Source of the DNA: CAYNGH01 sp964396845
GTDB taxonomy: Bacteria; Vulcanimicrobiota; JAJTBE01; CAYNGH01
Assembly: GCA_964396845.1 (NCBI GenBank)
Contig: CAYNGH010000104.1
Span: 1 to 12,141 of the forward strand
Length of the DNA stretch: 12,141 bases
Reading direction: 5' to 3'
Made by a program: the position numbers and the translations under genes. Below are positions 5,081 through 12,117 of this stretch, in pieces. Under the pieces are notes generated by a model, which saw nothing but the letters and a program-made list of their open reading frames with translations, was not told the DNA's origin and did not search any database. Positions within the stretch are counted from its first letter, which is position 1. Each line of letters opens with the position of its first letter.

Positions 5081-7273
5081 TCAGCCTTTAAACCTGAGGA
5101 GCCGGAGGCCGTTGAGGATGACAATAAGGGAGGATCCCACATCGGCAAAGACCGCCATCCACAAGTTGGCAAGTCCCAGGATCCCCAGTATCAGGAAAAC
5201 TCCCTTGATGCCCACCGACAGAATGATATTCTGCTTGATTATCTTCAGAGTTTTTCTGGAAATCTTGACTGCAAAGGGAATCCGATCAAGTCTGTTGGAC
5301 AGCAGGGCCATATCGGCAACTTCCAGGGCTGTATCGGATCCCGCAGCTCCCATGGCTATACCTATGGATGCTGATGAAAGGGCAGGGGCATCGTTCACTC
5401 CATCTCCCACCATTGCCACTTTTTTACCGGCCCTTACCATTTTTTCCACCTGTTCCACCTTTTGCTCCGGAAGAAGCTCTGCCATAAAATCGATCCCCAG
5501 CCTCCGGGCAATTTGTTCTGCGGTCCTGCGGTTATCGCCGGTGAGCATCACCATCTGCTTTATTCCCAGTTCCCGCAGGGTTTTTAACGCCTCACCGGAG
5601 CTGGTTCGCAGGGTGTCGGAAATGGATACAGCCCCGATAATCCCCGATGGCTCACTGATAACTGCTACGGTCCTGCCTTCTTCTTCCATGGACAGGATTT
5701 TTTCGTGAATCGGTGGCTTGCAGGAAACCTCGTTGCAAAGGTGGCTGTGACGGCCCACGAAATATTCCCGTCCATTCACCACGGCCCGGGCGCCGGCGCC
5801 GGTAATAGATTCGAAGTCATCGGCTTCCGGGATGTGGATTTCTCTGTTTTTTGCCGATTCCACAATGGCCCTGGCGATGGGATGCTCCGATGCTGACTCC
5901 ACCGATGCCGCTATGGCCAGGATCCTGTCGGGGGTATCACCGGCAAAGTCAATCACCTGGTTGACTTGCAATTCTCCCCGGGTGAGGGTGCCTGTTTTAT
6001 CAAAGGCGAAGGTGTCCACCGATGCAAGGTTTTCCAGATGAATACCCCCTTTAATCAGGACCCCTTCTCCCGCAGTCCGGGAAAGTCCTGATATGACAGT
6101 AACGGGGGTTGATATCACCAGAGCGCATGGACACGCGATGAGGAGAAGAACCATGGATCGGTAGAACATGATGGAAAAATCCATCTGGAAAAAAGCCACC
6201 GGCACCAGAGTTATCAGCACTGCAGTGGCAATCACAATAGGAGTATAGACCTTGGCGAACCGGTCAACAAAATTCTGGGCGGGAGCCTTGCGGGACTGGG
6301 CCTGTTCCACCATCTTCACAATACGGACTATCTGGGTATCATAAAAAGGATGAGTCACTCGGATAGTCAGGGTTCCCTGCCGGTTGATGGTGCCGGCAAA
6401 GACCTTGTCGCCGGGGGCTTTGTCCACAGGAACCGACTCGCCGGTAATGGGAGCCTGATTCACGCTGGAAATCCCCCGAATCACCTCGCCGTCGGAGGGT
6501 ATCCTCTCATTGGAGTTGACCCGGATCAGCTGTCCTGGCTTCACTGATTCCGAGGGGATCATGATGAATTTGCCGTCTTCTTCGAGCCGGGCGGTTTTCG
6601 GGGTTGTATCCATCAGATTTCTGATAGCCCGGCGGGCCTTGTCGATGGTATAATCTTCCAGCAGGTGGGCCACAGAAAAGAGTATAACCACCACTGCAGC
6701 TTCGATGAATTCTCCCAGGTAAACAGCCCCAATTACAGCAATGCTCATCAGGACATTCATATCAAAGTTGAGATTTTTCAGGGAATAAAACCCCCGGCGG
6801 AAGATACTCCAGCCCCCGGATATCATTGACAGCAGAAGCAGGGTTTTAACCGCCGGCTCCCTGCCCTGGGACATGCCAACTGCAAAGGAAGCGGCAAAGA
6901 GCAAAACAGCGGTAATTGTTGTGAAAAGGTACAGTCGGGATCCTTCGAAATGGCTCTGTTTCCCGGGAAGATCAGCCCTGGGACTCATCCCCAGCTCTTT
7001 GATGACCGACAGGATCCTGCCGGGGGTGATTTTGGCCGGATCTATGGTGAAACGGATTTTTCTGTTGACGGGGTAATAATCCGACTCGATAATACCCGGG
7101 AGTTTTTCCATGGCAGTGCTGATGGTGCTGACCTCCCCGGAACAGTCCATCTCCGGCACTGTGATCTCCAGAACCTCCCTGGATGAACCCATGTCATGGG
7201 AAGTTTGCCCTGACTTTTTGCTGATATTGCCGGGTGTGCATCCTCCACCGCAGGTACTGCAGTTTTCGTTCAT
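5081..7273 (-). CDS. zntA: Zn2+/Cd2+/Pb2+-exporting P-type ATPase
   Basis: A complete 730-residue P1B-type ATPase that pumps soft divalent metal ions out across the inner membrane. An HMA-like domain (about 34-100) is followed by membrane helices. Then come the actuator motif TGES (277-280), the metal site CPC (381-383) and the phosphorylation motif DKTGT (425-429). HP (464-465) and GDGVND (623-628) follow. Lys690 (motif SVGIKG) and Asp711 in the last two helices match the ZntA-type P1B-2 group and point to Zn/Cd/Pb rather than copper. Oddities: the HMA motif is MDCSGE (C44, E47) instead of DCxxC, and the first 12 residues form a CxxC-GGGC cluster. The ATG follows AGGCGG. It is transcribed divergently from the 7375 operon. 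Confidence 0.96.
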   Translation of the reverse strand: MNENCSTCGGGCTPGNISKKSGQTSHDMGSSREVLEITVPEMDCSGEVSTISTAMEKLPGIIESDYYPVNRKIRFTIDPAKITPGRILSVIKELGMSPRADLPGKQSHFEGSRLYLFTTITAVLLFAASFAVGMSQGREPAVKTLLLLSMISGGWSIFRRGFYSLKNLNFDMNVLMSIAVIGAVYLGEFIEAAVVVILFSVAHLLEDYTIDKARRAIRNLMDTTPKTARLEEDGKFIMIPSESVKPGQLIRVNSNERIPSDGEVIRGISSVNQAPITGESVPVDKAPGDKVFAGTINRQGTLTIRVTHPFYDTQIVRIVKMVEQAQSRKAPAQNFVDRFAKVYTPIVIATAVLITLVPVAFFQMDFSIMFYRSMVLLLIACPCALVISTPVTVISGLSRTAGEGVLIKGGIHLENLASVDTFAFDKTGTLTRGELQVNQVIDFAGDTPDRILAIAASVESASEHPIARAIVESAKNREIHIPEADDFESITGAGARAVVNGREYFVGRHSHLCNEVSCKPPIHEKILSMEEEGRTVAVISEPSGIIGAVSISDTLRTSSGEALKTLRELGIKQMVMLTGDNRRTAEQIARRLGIDFMAELLPEQKVEQVEKMVRAGKKVAMVGDGVNDAPALSSASIGIAMGAAGSDTALEVADMALLSNRLDRIPFAVKISRKTLKIIKQNIILSVGIKGVFLILGILGLANLWMAVFADVGSSLIVILNGLRLLRFKG

Positions 7274-7322
7274 TATTATCCGCCTGTTCAGCTTTTATTA
7301 AGTGCTGAGGATTCCCCCGGTT

Positions 7323-7348
7323 ATTATATTCTTCTTTTTACCTGTCAA
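7323..7348 (-). promoter_or_regulatory. Possible zntA promoter
   Basis: On the minus strand TTGACA (7343-7348) and TATAAT (7323-7328) are both perfect hexamers, but the spacer is only 14 bp, too short for normal sigma70 use. Metal-responsive promoters often have abnormal spacers, but those of MerR-type regulators are longer, not shorter. It is recorded as a candidate only. Confidence 0.3.
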
Positions 7349-7374
7349 ATCTTCCCCACAGGTTGAATAAGATC

Positions 7375-8127
7375 ATGGACGTTGTGCAGAAATTTTGCAT
7401 AAAGCTCTGTTTCGGGAAGGAACCGGCAATTCCAGCGGTAAATTCTATAATAATACTGCTTGCCGGTCATGATTCTGCGTGCAAGGCGAACCCCGGCAAA
7501 AAAGGAGCATTCCCCATCAATTCTAATTCCCGGAGTTTTCAGCTTACTCTCATAGCCCTGCTGGCAGGTTGCAACGCTGCCCTGGAATTGACTCTGGGCA
7601 ATTATCTTAACTACATCCGTTTTCCCCTGACAGGTTCCATCATGGTGGGATTGAATCTTGTCATATACACTCTGGGGTTTCGAATGGTGCCCCGCCGTGG
7701 GACCGTTGCCACTATGGGTTTCATCACCACTGCCATGAATTTTTTCTTTGGAGGATCCTTCAAGGTGTGGTCCCTGATTGCCATATTCATCGAGGCATTG
7801 CTCATCGAGGCCATCTTTTCTCTGTGGGGTGCCGGATTCTGGCAGGTGATGGGGGCGGGTCTTTTTTCCAACTTTTTTACCATGATATATTCTTTTTTTA
7901 CTCTCAGCATAATCCTGGGCCGTGGATTGACAGGCAGTTTCATGGCAGTGGCCCGAAGGGTTTTGGGAAGTGGCCGGGCAATGGGGAATTCTCTGGTGAT
8001 TCTTGGTGTTGCCCTGTTGCTGGTTCATCTGGTCAACGGGGCGATATTCGGCTGGCTCGCCTGGAAGGCCAGCAGTATGACCGTTGAGATTAACCGGAGG
8101 CGCAATGGATTCATCCCGGTGGAATAA
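7375..8127 (+). CDS. ECF-transporter S-component-like integral membrane protein
   Basis: This very hydrophobic protein has about five to six membrane helices from residue 57 of the longest frame onward. It resembles substrate-binding S components of energy-coupling-factor vitamin transporters: a short polar N-terminus, LTLIALLAG, an early FPLTGSIMVGLN helix and later helices with conserved Gly. The substrate cannot be named, and no EcfA/EcfT genes are in the window, so a shared (group II) module would be needed. The start is uncertain. TTG 7363, ATG 7375 and GTG 7384 all lack a good ribosome binding site and add about 50 unlike residues. AAAAAAGGAG (7498-7507) instead lies eight bases before an ATC at 7516, which would give 203 residues, the usual S-component size. 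The downstream kinase gene overlaps its end. Confidence 0.72.
   Translation: MDVVQKFCIKLCFGKEPAIPAVNSIIILLAGHDSACKANPGKKGAFPINSNSRSFQLTLIALLAGCNAALELTLGNYLNYIRFPLTGSIMVGLNLVIYTLGFRMVPRRGTVATMGFITTAMNFFFGGSFKVWSLIAIFIEALLIEAIFSLWGAGFWQVMGAGLFSNFFTMIYSFFTLSIILGRGLTGSFMAVARRVLGSGRAMGNSLVILGVALLLVHLVNGAIFGWLAWKASSMTVEINRRRNGFIPVE
7446..7451 (+). promoter_or_regulatory. Candidate -10 element inside the frame upstream of the S-component core
   Basis: A perfect TATAAT with no matching -35 box at the usual distance. Transcription from here would start near 7458, downstream of the canonical starts at 7363-7384 but upstream of the ribosome binding site at 7498-7507. It is thus consistent with initiation at 7516. 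TTGCCGG near 7460 can pair with CCGGCAA near 7494, placing a possible stem just before that site. Confidence 0.3.
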
Positions 8128-8893
8128 AATTGTCCGGCGGGTTTTTGGTATCGGTGCCAGAATAGAGTCTGCCCGGTTTTTTGAAAGCAAGAAAAACCAG
8201 GTCACCTTGTTGCATCTTGACCTTGACGGGGTATCTTGTCCGGCGGTGGCAAAATATTTCGTATGGGGGGATTGCCGGCGGGAGTGGGACGTGATAAACA
8301 GGGCTTATGTCCGGGGAGTTCCCGTCCCCCGTCCCCTGGGGCGATGTGGACAGGTAATTTTCACCGGGATGGCCCCTGGTGAAAACGGCAGGATTCTTTG
8401 CAACCGCAATCCTCAGGGGTTGGATTTTTCTGCAATGGGCCGGTGGCTGGGTCTTTTTCACCGGGCATTTTACCGGGGTGACGGTATGACCATGATAAAA
8501 GGGGACCTGATGCTCCCCAATTTCATCTTTTCTCCGGAGAGTCATCTCCCGGTGGGGGTTGATTTTGAAGAATCCCGCATGGGAGATGTCCGGGAAGACC
8601 TTTCTCACATGGTGGCCACTGCTCTTTATGTGGGCAGTCCGTCAGCCGGGGTTGTGGACGCCCGGTTATCCGGACTGATGAAAGGTTACCTATCTGAATT
8701 TCCCCTGGCGTTGAATCTTGATGAGTTGTGGGAACCGGTGGCCCAGAGGCTTCTGGAACGGGTCGAGTATATGCCCCATATAAAAAAAGTTCTTCTGCAA
8801 CTCCGGCGCAGGGTAATTGAAGTGGGCCTGTGGGGATCTGGGAGTTTTTTCTTGCAGGGGAATTGCCGGAACCCTTCGAATAAAATATTATAA
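8105..8893 (+). CDS. Aminoglycoside-phosphotransferase-fold small-molecule kinase
   Basis: A 262-residue protein with the APH/choline-kinase fold, transferring phosphate from ATP to a small molecule in the cytoplasm. K50 (AKYF) fits the ATP-binding lysine. The catalytic loop is KGDLMLPN (132-139), keeping Asp134 and Asn139 but with Lys where the family usually has His. VDFEESRMGD (152-161) supplies the metal-binding Asp153. The ATG at 8105 is chosen because GGAGG ends four bases before it; an upstream in-frame TTG (8084) precedes this site. The gene overlaps the end of the S-component gene by 23 bp, suggesting translational coupling. A vitamin or nucleoside-like substrate imported by that protein is inferred (thiamine kinase belongs to this fold) but is not shown. 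It is probably not an antibiotic-resistance enzyme. Confidence 0.8.
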   Translation: MDSSRWNKIVRRVFGIGARIESARFFESKKNQVTLLHLDLDGVSCPAVAKYFVWGDCRREWDVINRAYVRGVPVPRPLGRCGQVIFTGMAPGENGRILCNRNPQGLDFSAMGRWLGLFHRAFYRGDGMTMIKGDLMLPNFIFSPESHLPVGVDFEESRMGDVREDLSHMVATALYVGSPSAGVVDARLSGLMKGYLSEFPLALNLDELWEPVAQRLLERVEYMPHIKKVLLQLRRRVIEVGLWGSGSFFLQGNCRNPSNKIL

Positions 8894-8911
8894 TTTATAT
8901 TGGAGAAAATC

Positions 8912-9238
8912 ATGAGGTTAGTAGTTACCACATGCAAACCCGACGAGGCGGAATTGATTGCCGACACCCTTCTGGCGGAGGGGCTTATTGCTTCTTGCAA
9001 TATTATTCCCAGAGTAACCACCAAGGTGCGCTGGAAAGGCGAAAACATCACCCAGCCTGAATCCCTTCTGATCATGCGGACCCGGGCAGAACTTATATGG
9101 AAGCTGGAACCCCGGATAGTCGAGTTGAACTCCTTTGAAGTGCCCGAGGTGGCTTCCATCGATATCAAGGAATGGAACCCTGCTTATTTCAACTGGATCT
9201 ACAAGGCGACAGAAGACCCTGAAAACATCAGAGATTAA
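8912..9238 (+). CDS. cutA: Divalent-cation tolerance protein CutA
   Basis: A 108-residue member of the CutA1 family, small trimeric proteins with a ferredoxin-like fold linked to copper and other divalent-ion tolerance; the molecular role is unsettled. Family features run along its whole length: VVTTC near the start, AEGLIASCNIIP, a VRWKGE strand, LLIMRTR, the EVPEV segment and NPAYFNWI near the end. The ATG at 8912 is chosen because GGAG (8902-8905) lies six bases upstream; an in-frame TTG at 8900 precedes that site. The gene begins 18 bp after the kinase stop and ends in a strong terminator, so it is the last gene of the 7375 operon. It is near zntA but transcribed away from it. Confidence 0.95.
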   Translation: MRLVVTTCKPDEAELIADTLLAEGLIASCNIIPRVTTKVRWKGENITQPESLLIMRTRAELIWKLEPRIVELNSFEVPEVASIDIKEWNPAYFNWIYKATEDPENIRD

Positions 9239-9268
9239 AAATGCGCTTCCCTGTGCCTGTTCTTTCTG

Positions 9269-9288
9269 CCCCGCATGGCGGGGTTTTT
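9269..9288 (+). terminator. Intrinsic terminator after cutA
   Basis: CCCCGC (9269-9274) pairs with GCGGGG (9278-9283) around a 3-nt loop and is followed by TTTTT. It begins 31 bp after the cutA stop and separates the operon from the ATPase-domain gene downstream. Confidence 0.92.
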
Positions 9289-9389
9289 GATTTGCCGGAA
9301 AAATCATCTGTTGTCAATAATCCCGGTTATAAATGCTGGCAGAAGGGATTTGTCAGGTTCTGATAAATAGGATCAGTTGGAGGGAGGTG

Positions 9390-10361
9390 TTGAAACTGCT
9401 GATAACCGATGCCGCCTCTTGGCTGGAGAGTAGTCGGAAGAGTATTGTTGACCGGACAACCGGCAGGATTTATAATATTATTGGTTCCTATAAAAAGGGC
9501 CAAATTTCCCTGGATGAATCCCGACAGTCCATGGATATGGTGCTGGGATATATTATTGATTTTCTTCGGGATCGGGCCATCTGCCTGGATATGGATGACA
9601 GTTTTTCCATAAAGGACCTGATAAAGCTTGAAAAGGGGATTGCATCTCACCGGGTTGTATATGAAGTTGACCTGGAGGATCAGATCCGGGGAATCCGCAT
9701 ATTTCGTGATGAGATATGGAATCTCATTGCATCAAAGCTTGAAAACCAGATGGTTGAAGCCCGTCAGTTCCTTGTGCTGGAAAAGCGTATAAATGCTTTT
9801 ATCAACTATATGACAGCCCGGATAGCCACATCTTACAATCGTTCAATGTCTGATATTATCAGCAGTCAGCAGTCGGACCTGATGAAGTGGGAGGAAGTCC
9901 TCAAAAGCGCCCACAACATCGAACTGAAGATCCCCTGCAGTGGACAGTTTGTGGCAATCGTCCGGCTTCAGGCCGAGGCTATCGCCCGCCGGCTGGGTTT
10001 TTCCGAAGAAGAGATTCAGGATATCAAGGTGGCGGTGGGAGAGGCTTGCGACAATGCCATTGAGCACGGTTATTCCCAGCAGGGTGTTGACATTCATTAC
10101 CACCTGTCCCCCAGGGAACTCCAGATAGAGGTTATTGATTACGGGCCTGGCTTTAATCCCTCGGGCCGTGGCGAAGAACCGCCGGATCTTTTTTCCGAGA
10201 GGGGCCGGGGGATTTTTCTGATGAAAACCCTGATGGATCGAGCGGAGCTTTATTCCAAACCGGGGGAGGGGACCATGATTATCCTTGTTCGCAACAGGTC
10301 TGTTCCTGGTCTTTTGTTGGAATCTCCCCGGCTTCCCGAGAATCAACCTGCAGGGGCATAA
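9390..10361 (+). CDS. RsbW-type serine kinase/anti-sigma ATPase with long helical N-terminal domain
   Basis: The C-terminal part (about 176-300) is a GHKL ATPase of the RsbW/SpoIIAB kind. It has an N box GEACDNAIEHG (217-227), a G1 box DYGPGF (250-255), a G2 box RGRGI (271-275) and a final GTMIIL strand. Such domains phosphorylate anti-anti-sigma (STAS) proteins and hold sigma factors. The N-terminal 165 residues are predominantly helical, acidic/basic mixed and soluble, somewhat like the N-terminal sensor modules of RsbR-type proteins, but I cannot name them. No phosphatase or STAS gene is adjacent. I prefer TTG 9390 as the start, with GGAGG six bases upstream. An upstream ATG (9333) has no ribosome binding site and overlaps a TATAAA -10-like element (9328-9333). 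Confidence 0.85.
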   Translation: MKLLITDAASWLESSRKSIVDRTTGRIYNIIGSYKKGQISLDESRQSMDMVLGYIIDFLRDRAICLDMDDSFSIKDLIKLEKGIASHRVVYEVDLEDQIRGIRIFRDEIWNLIASKLENQMVEARQFLVLEKRINAFINYMTARIATSYNRSMSDIISSQQSDLMKWEEVLKSAHNIELKIPCSGQFVAIVRLQAEAIARRLGFSEEEIQDIKVAVGEACDNAIEHGYSQQGVDIHYHLSPRELQIEVIDYGPGFNPSGRGEEPPDLFSERGRGIFLMKTLMDRAELYSKPGEGTMIILVRNRSVPGLLLESPRLPENQPAGA

Positions 10362-10362
10362 A

Positions 10363-10386
10363 AAAAAAGAGCCTTTTTATCGGCTC
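10363..10386 (-). terminator. Intrinsic terminator of the S24 regulator gene
   Basis: On the minus strand GAGCC and GGCTC form a 5-bp stem (10382-10386 with 10369-10373) around an A-rich 8-nt loop and run into a tract of eight or more T. It begins at the TGA of the regulator. Read on the plus strand it has an A-run before and no T-run after the stem, so it does not end the upstream plus-strand gene. Confidence 0.85.
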
Positions 10387-11503
10387 ACTTCAGAAACTTT
10401 TTCATGTTAATTCCGGCTTTTTTCAGACGGCCTTCAGCCTCCTGCGCAGATATTTCTCCCCTTTCGAGCAGGTAGTTAACTGCTGAAAGGACCTCGTTCT
10501 GTTCTGCATTTTTTTTCACTTCCTCCAGGAGTCCCACTTGAATCCTCATAAGTTCGATGATCTGGTCCAGTTTTTTCTCGGTTTTGGAATCTTCCAAGTT
10601 CCCCACCCTCTCTATCGATGATGGTTTAATTGTGCCATCCCGATAGGTAGTGCCGGTATCCTGCATCAGAACTGACTTTTCTTTTCTTTTGGCAACTGTT
10701 TCCATTTCTTTTGAAAATCCCCGGTAGTTCTCATCTTTATCATCAGTTTCATCCTGCAGGGTGTCGAGGATCTGATCTATATGCTCTTTACTGTGGACTA
10801 CATCCTGAACCACTCCCTGAATGCGGATCCGGGACAGCTCTCTTTTTTCCCGTTTACCGTCGGCTCCCATGAGCATCACATAGCGGTTATCGTATTTGAG
10901 CACTTTTTTCAGGGTCCATTCTTCTTCGTCGGCAAGGTATATGATGCAAAGATCCCCATCTTTCCAGGAGGAATCCTGTTTGAAACCCAGGGCTTTAACC
11001 ATCAGCAGACTGCCGTCGGGTACTTCCGGTTCCATGGATTTTCCCTTAACGAGAAAGCCGTGGGTTGGGTTTCCCCGGCTGAGGGCGGTAAATTCCCCGG
11101 TGACGGGACAATCCCCCAGGGTTCTGCCGGCCCCCACCGGCTGTTCAATATACTTGAGCCGACGGGGTTGTCTTCTTCTTTTCTGGGGAAACTGTATCAC
11201 CCCATCAGAAATCAGGTCGCTGGCCGGGGATTCCATCCTGCTGATGATGAGGTTGAGTTTTTCTATTATCTCTTTATGGATGTCCCGGTTGTCTTCAGTC
11301 GGTGTGGCATCTTCCTCAAAAAACCAGCCGGGATGAATGTTGAACCTGTCCGCCAGAGTTTTCAGATCTCTTGCCCATACCTTGCGTTGATCCTTTTCTA
11401 TTTTGCTGACTGTGGAACGATCAATCTTCAGCAACCGGGCGATATCTTCCTGGTTGAGGCCATGGCGCATTCGCAGAAACTCTATTCTCTTGCCGATACT
11501 CAT
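10385..11503 (-). CDS. HTH-XRE / S24 (LexA-CI-like) transcriptional regulator with extended C-terminus
   Basis: A 372-residue cytoplasmic DNA-binding regulator. An XRE helix-turn-helix occupies residues 5-60 (recognition region RSTVSKIEK). A helical linker leads to an S24 domain (about 120-235) with an Ala-Gly pair at 125-126, a serine in GKSMEP (S156) and a lysine in TLKKVL (199-200). These match the autocleavage site and Ser/Lys dyad of LexA/CI-type repressors, so inactivation by self-cleavage is possible. A charged segment (240-310) and a helical C-terminus (311-372) follow, making it longer than usual. The last 30 residues (YLLERGEISAQEAEGRLKKAGI) recall SHOCT-type helical hairpins. The start at 11503 is set by the beginning of the HTH fold. 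An upstream ATG at 11584 is in frame but would cover the palindromes in the intergenic region. Confidence 0.88.
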   Translation of the reverse strand: MSIGKRIEFLRMRHGLNQEDIARLLKIDRSTVSKIEKDQRKVWARDLKTLADRFNIHPGWFFEEDATPTEDNRDIHKEIIEKLNLIISRMESPASDLISDGVIQFPQKRRRQPRRLKYIEQPVGAGRTLGDCPVTGEFTALSRGNPTHGFLVKGKSMEPEVPDGSLLMVKALGFKQDSSWKDGDLCIIYLADEEEWTLKKVLKYDNRYVMLMGADGKREKRELSRIRIQGVVQDVVHSKEHIDQILDTLQDETDDKDENYRGFSKEMETVAKRKEKSVLMQDTGTTYRDGTIKPSSIERVGNLEDSKTEKKLDQIIELMRIQVGLLEEVKKNAEQNEVLSAVNYLLERGEISAQEAEGRLKKAGINMKKFLK

Positions 11504-11530
11504 AATTTGCTGACATCCCCTGGATTTGTA

Positions 11531-11612
11531 TGAAATAATTTTCATCGCCGTGGAAAATTTTCCTCTTGACATGAGGGGTGACATATGATAACATAAAGTG
11601 ACAGACAGTCAC
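11531..11612. promoter_or_regulatory. Palindromes and TGACA repeats between the divergent regulator and zinc-ribbon genes
   Basis: Candidate operators: TGAAA-N4-TTTCA (11531-11544), the perfect palindrome GGAAAATTTTCC (11552-11563) and GTGAC-N5-GTCAC (11598-11612). TGACAT occurs at 11511, 11567 and 11579 and TGACAG at 11599. The S24 regulator would be expected to bind here to control itself and the divergent gene, but which element it uses is not known. Confidence 0.45.
11566..11594 (+). promoter_or_regulatory. Probable promoter of the zinc-ribbon protein gene
   Basis: TTGACA (11566-11571), a 17-bp spacer and TAACAT (11589-11594). The -35 box is perfect and the -10 box has four of six consensus bases. 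The spacer contains a second TGACAT, and the transcription start would fall within the GTGAC-N5-GTCAC palindrome, a normal position for a repressor site. Confidence 0.55.
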
Positions 11613-11636
11613 ATTCCATTGCAGGAGGTTTTGACA

Positions 11637-12023
11637 ATGTGGGAAAATGTAACTCTGTTGAAGCGGGGAAGGCTGATAACTCTTATCATAACTGTCCCCT
11701 GTCCCCAGTGTGGCGATTTGTTGCCTCTGGCCTGGACAGGCCCTCCTGACGCCCGGGAGCCTCATTTTGACAACGGCGCATGGTGTGGCACCTGTGATGA
11801 CCTGGTGTTTCTTGATCCTCCCTGCAAACAGCTTTCCCGGTGGCGGGAATTGGCGGAGATGGAACTTCAGAAAATTCACCGGGAAGAAACCCATCGTTAT
11901 ATTTACAAGTTTTCATCACCCAGCCGGAAAAAAAGACGGGAGGGGAAGAAATTCACCGGTGGGGATCGGGCCCGGATATATGGTGGTCTGCTGTCTGGCA
12001 ATCAGCACAGAAGGGCTGTCTGA
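11637..12023 (+). CDS. Small zinc-ribbon protein of unknown function
   Basis: A 128-residue soluble protein with CPQC (22-25) and CGTC (50-53), the spacing of a four-cysteine zinc ribbon; a fifth Cys lies at 63. The segment between is rich in Pro and aromatic residues. Residues 65-90 form a charged helix and the last 45 residues are strongly basic (KKRREGKK), suggesting binding to nucleic acid or another acidic partner. AGGAGG (11623-11628) lies eight bases before the ATG, which decides this start over an in-frame GTG at 11598 within the palindrome. The gene diverges from the S24 regulator and is a likely target of it. I do not recognise the family. Confidence 0.78.
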   Translation: MWENVTLLKRGRLITLIITVPCPQCGDLLPLAWTGPPDAREPHFDNGAWCGTCDDLVFLDPPCKQLSRWRELAEMELQKIHREETHRYIYKFSSPSRKKRREGKKFTGGDRARIYGGLLSGNQHRRAV

Positions 12024-12088
12024 AAAAAATCTTTCCCAGTTATGACGGGAATTAATAATGAAAAATCACCAAGAGATGAAAAAAATAC

Positions 12089-12117
12089 TTGACAAATTTC
12101 ACCACCGGGTGTATTAT
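12089..12117 (+). promoter_or_regulatory. Strong sigma70-type promoter leading out of the window
   Basis: A perfect TTGACA (12089-12094), a 17-bp spacer and TATTAT (12112-12117). The spacer contains CACC-ACCG-GGTG, a possible operator. The transcript would start near 12124 and read into sequence beyond the window. A short open frame beginning with ATG 12058 runs through it without a ribosome binding site, so I favour the promoter. Confidence 0.6.

Noticed and set aside
8084..8104. TTG start giving a longer kinase protein
   Set aside because: The ribosome binding site GGAGG lies downstream of this TTG, so ATG 8105 is the better start.
7345..8205. Minus-strand ORF of 286 codons
   Set aside because: It is the complement of the hydrophobic membrane-protein gene; its composition (His, Gln, Pro, Lys rich, no domain) is typical of a shadow frame.
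8900..8911. TTG start giving a longer CutA
   Set aside because: The ribosome binding site GGAG overlaps this TTG; ATG 8912 fits both the site and the family's length.
10781..11533. Plus-strand ORF of 250 codons opposite the S24 regulator
   Set aside because: Antisense to a gene with recognisable HTH and S24 domains; no ribosome binding site or domain of its own.
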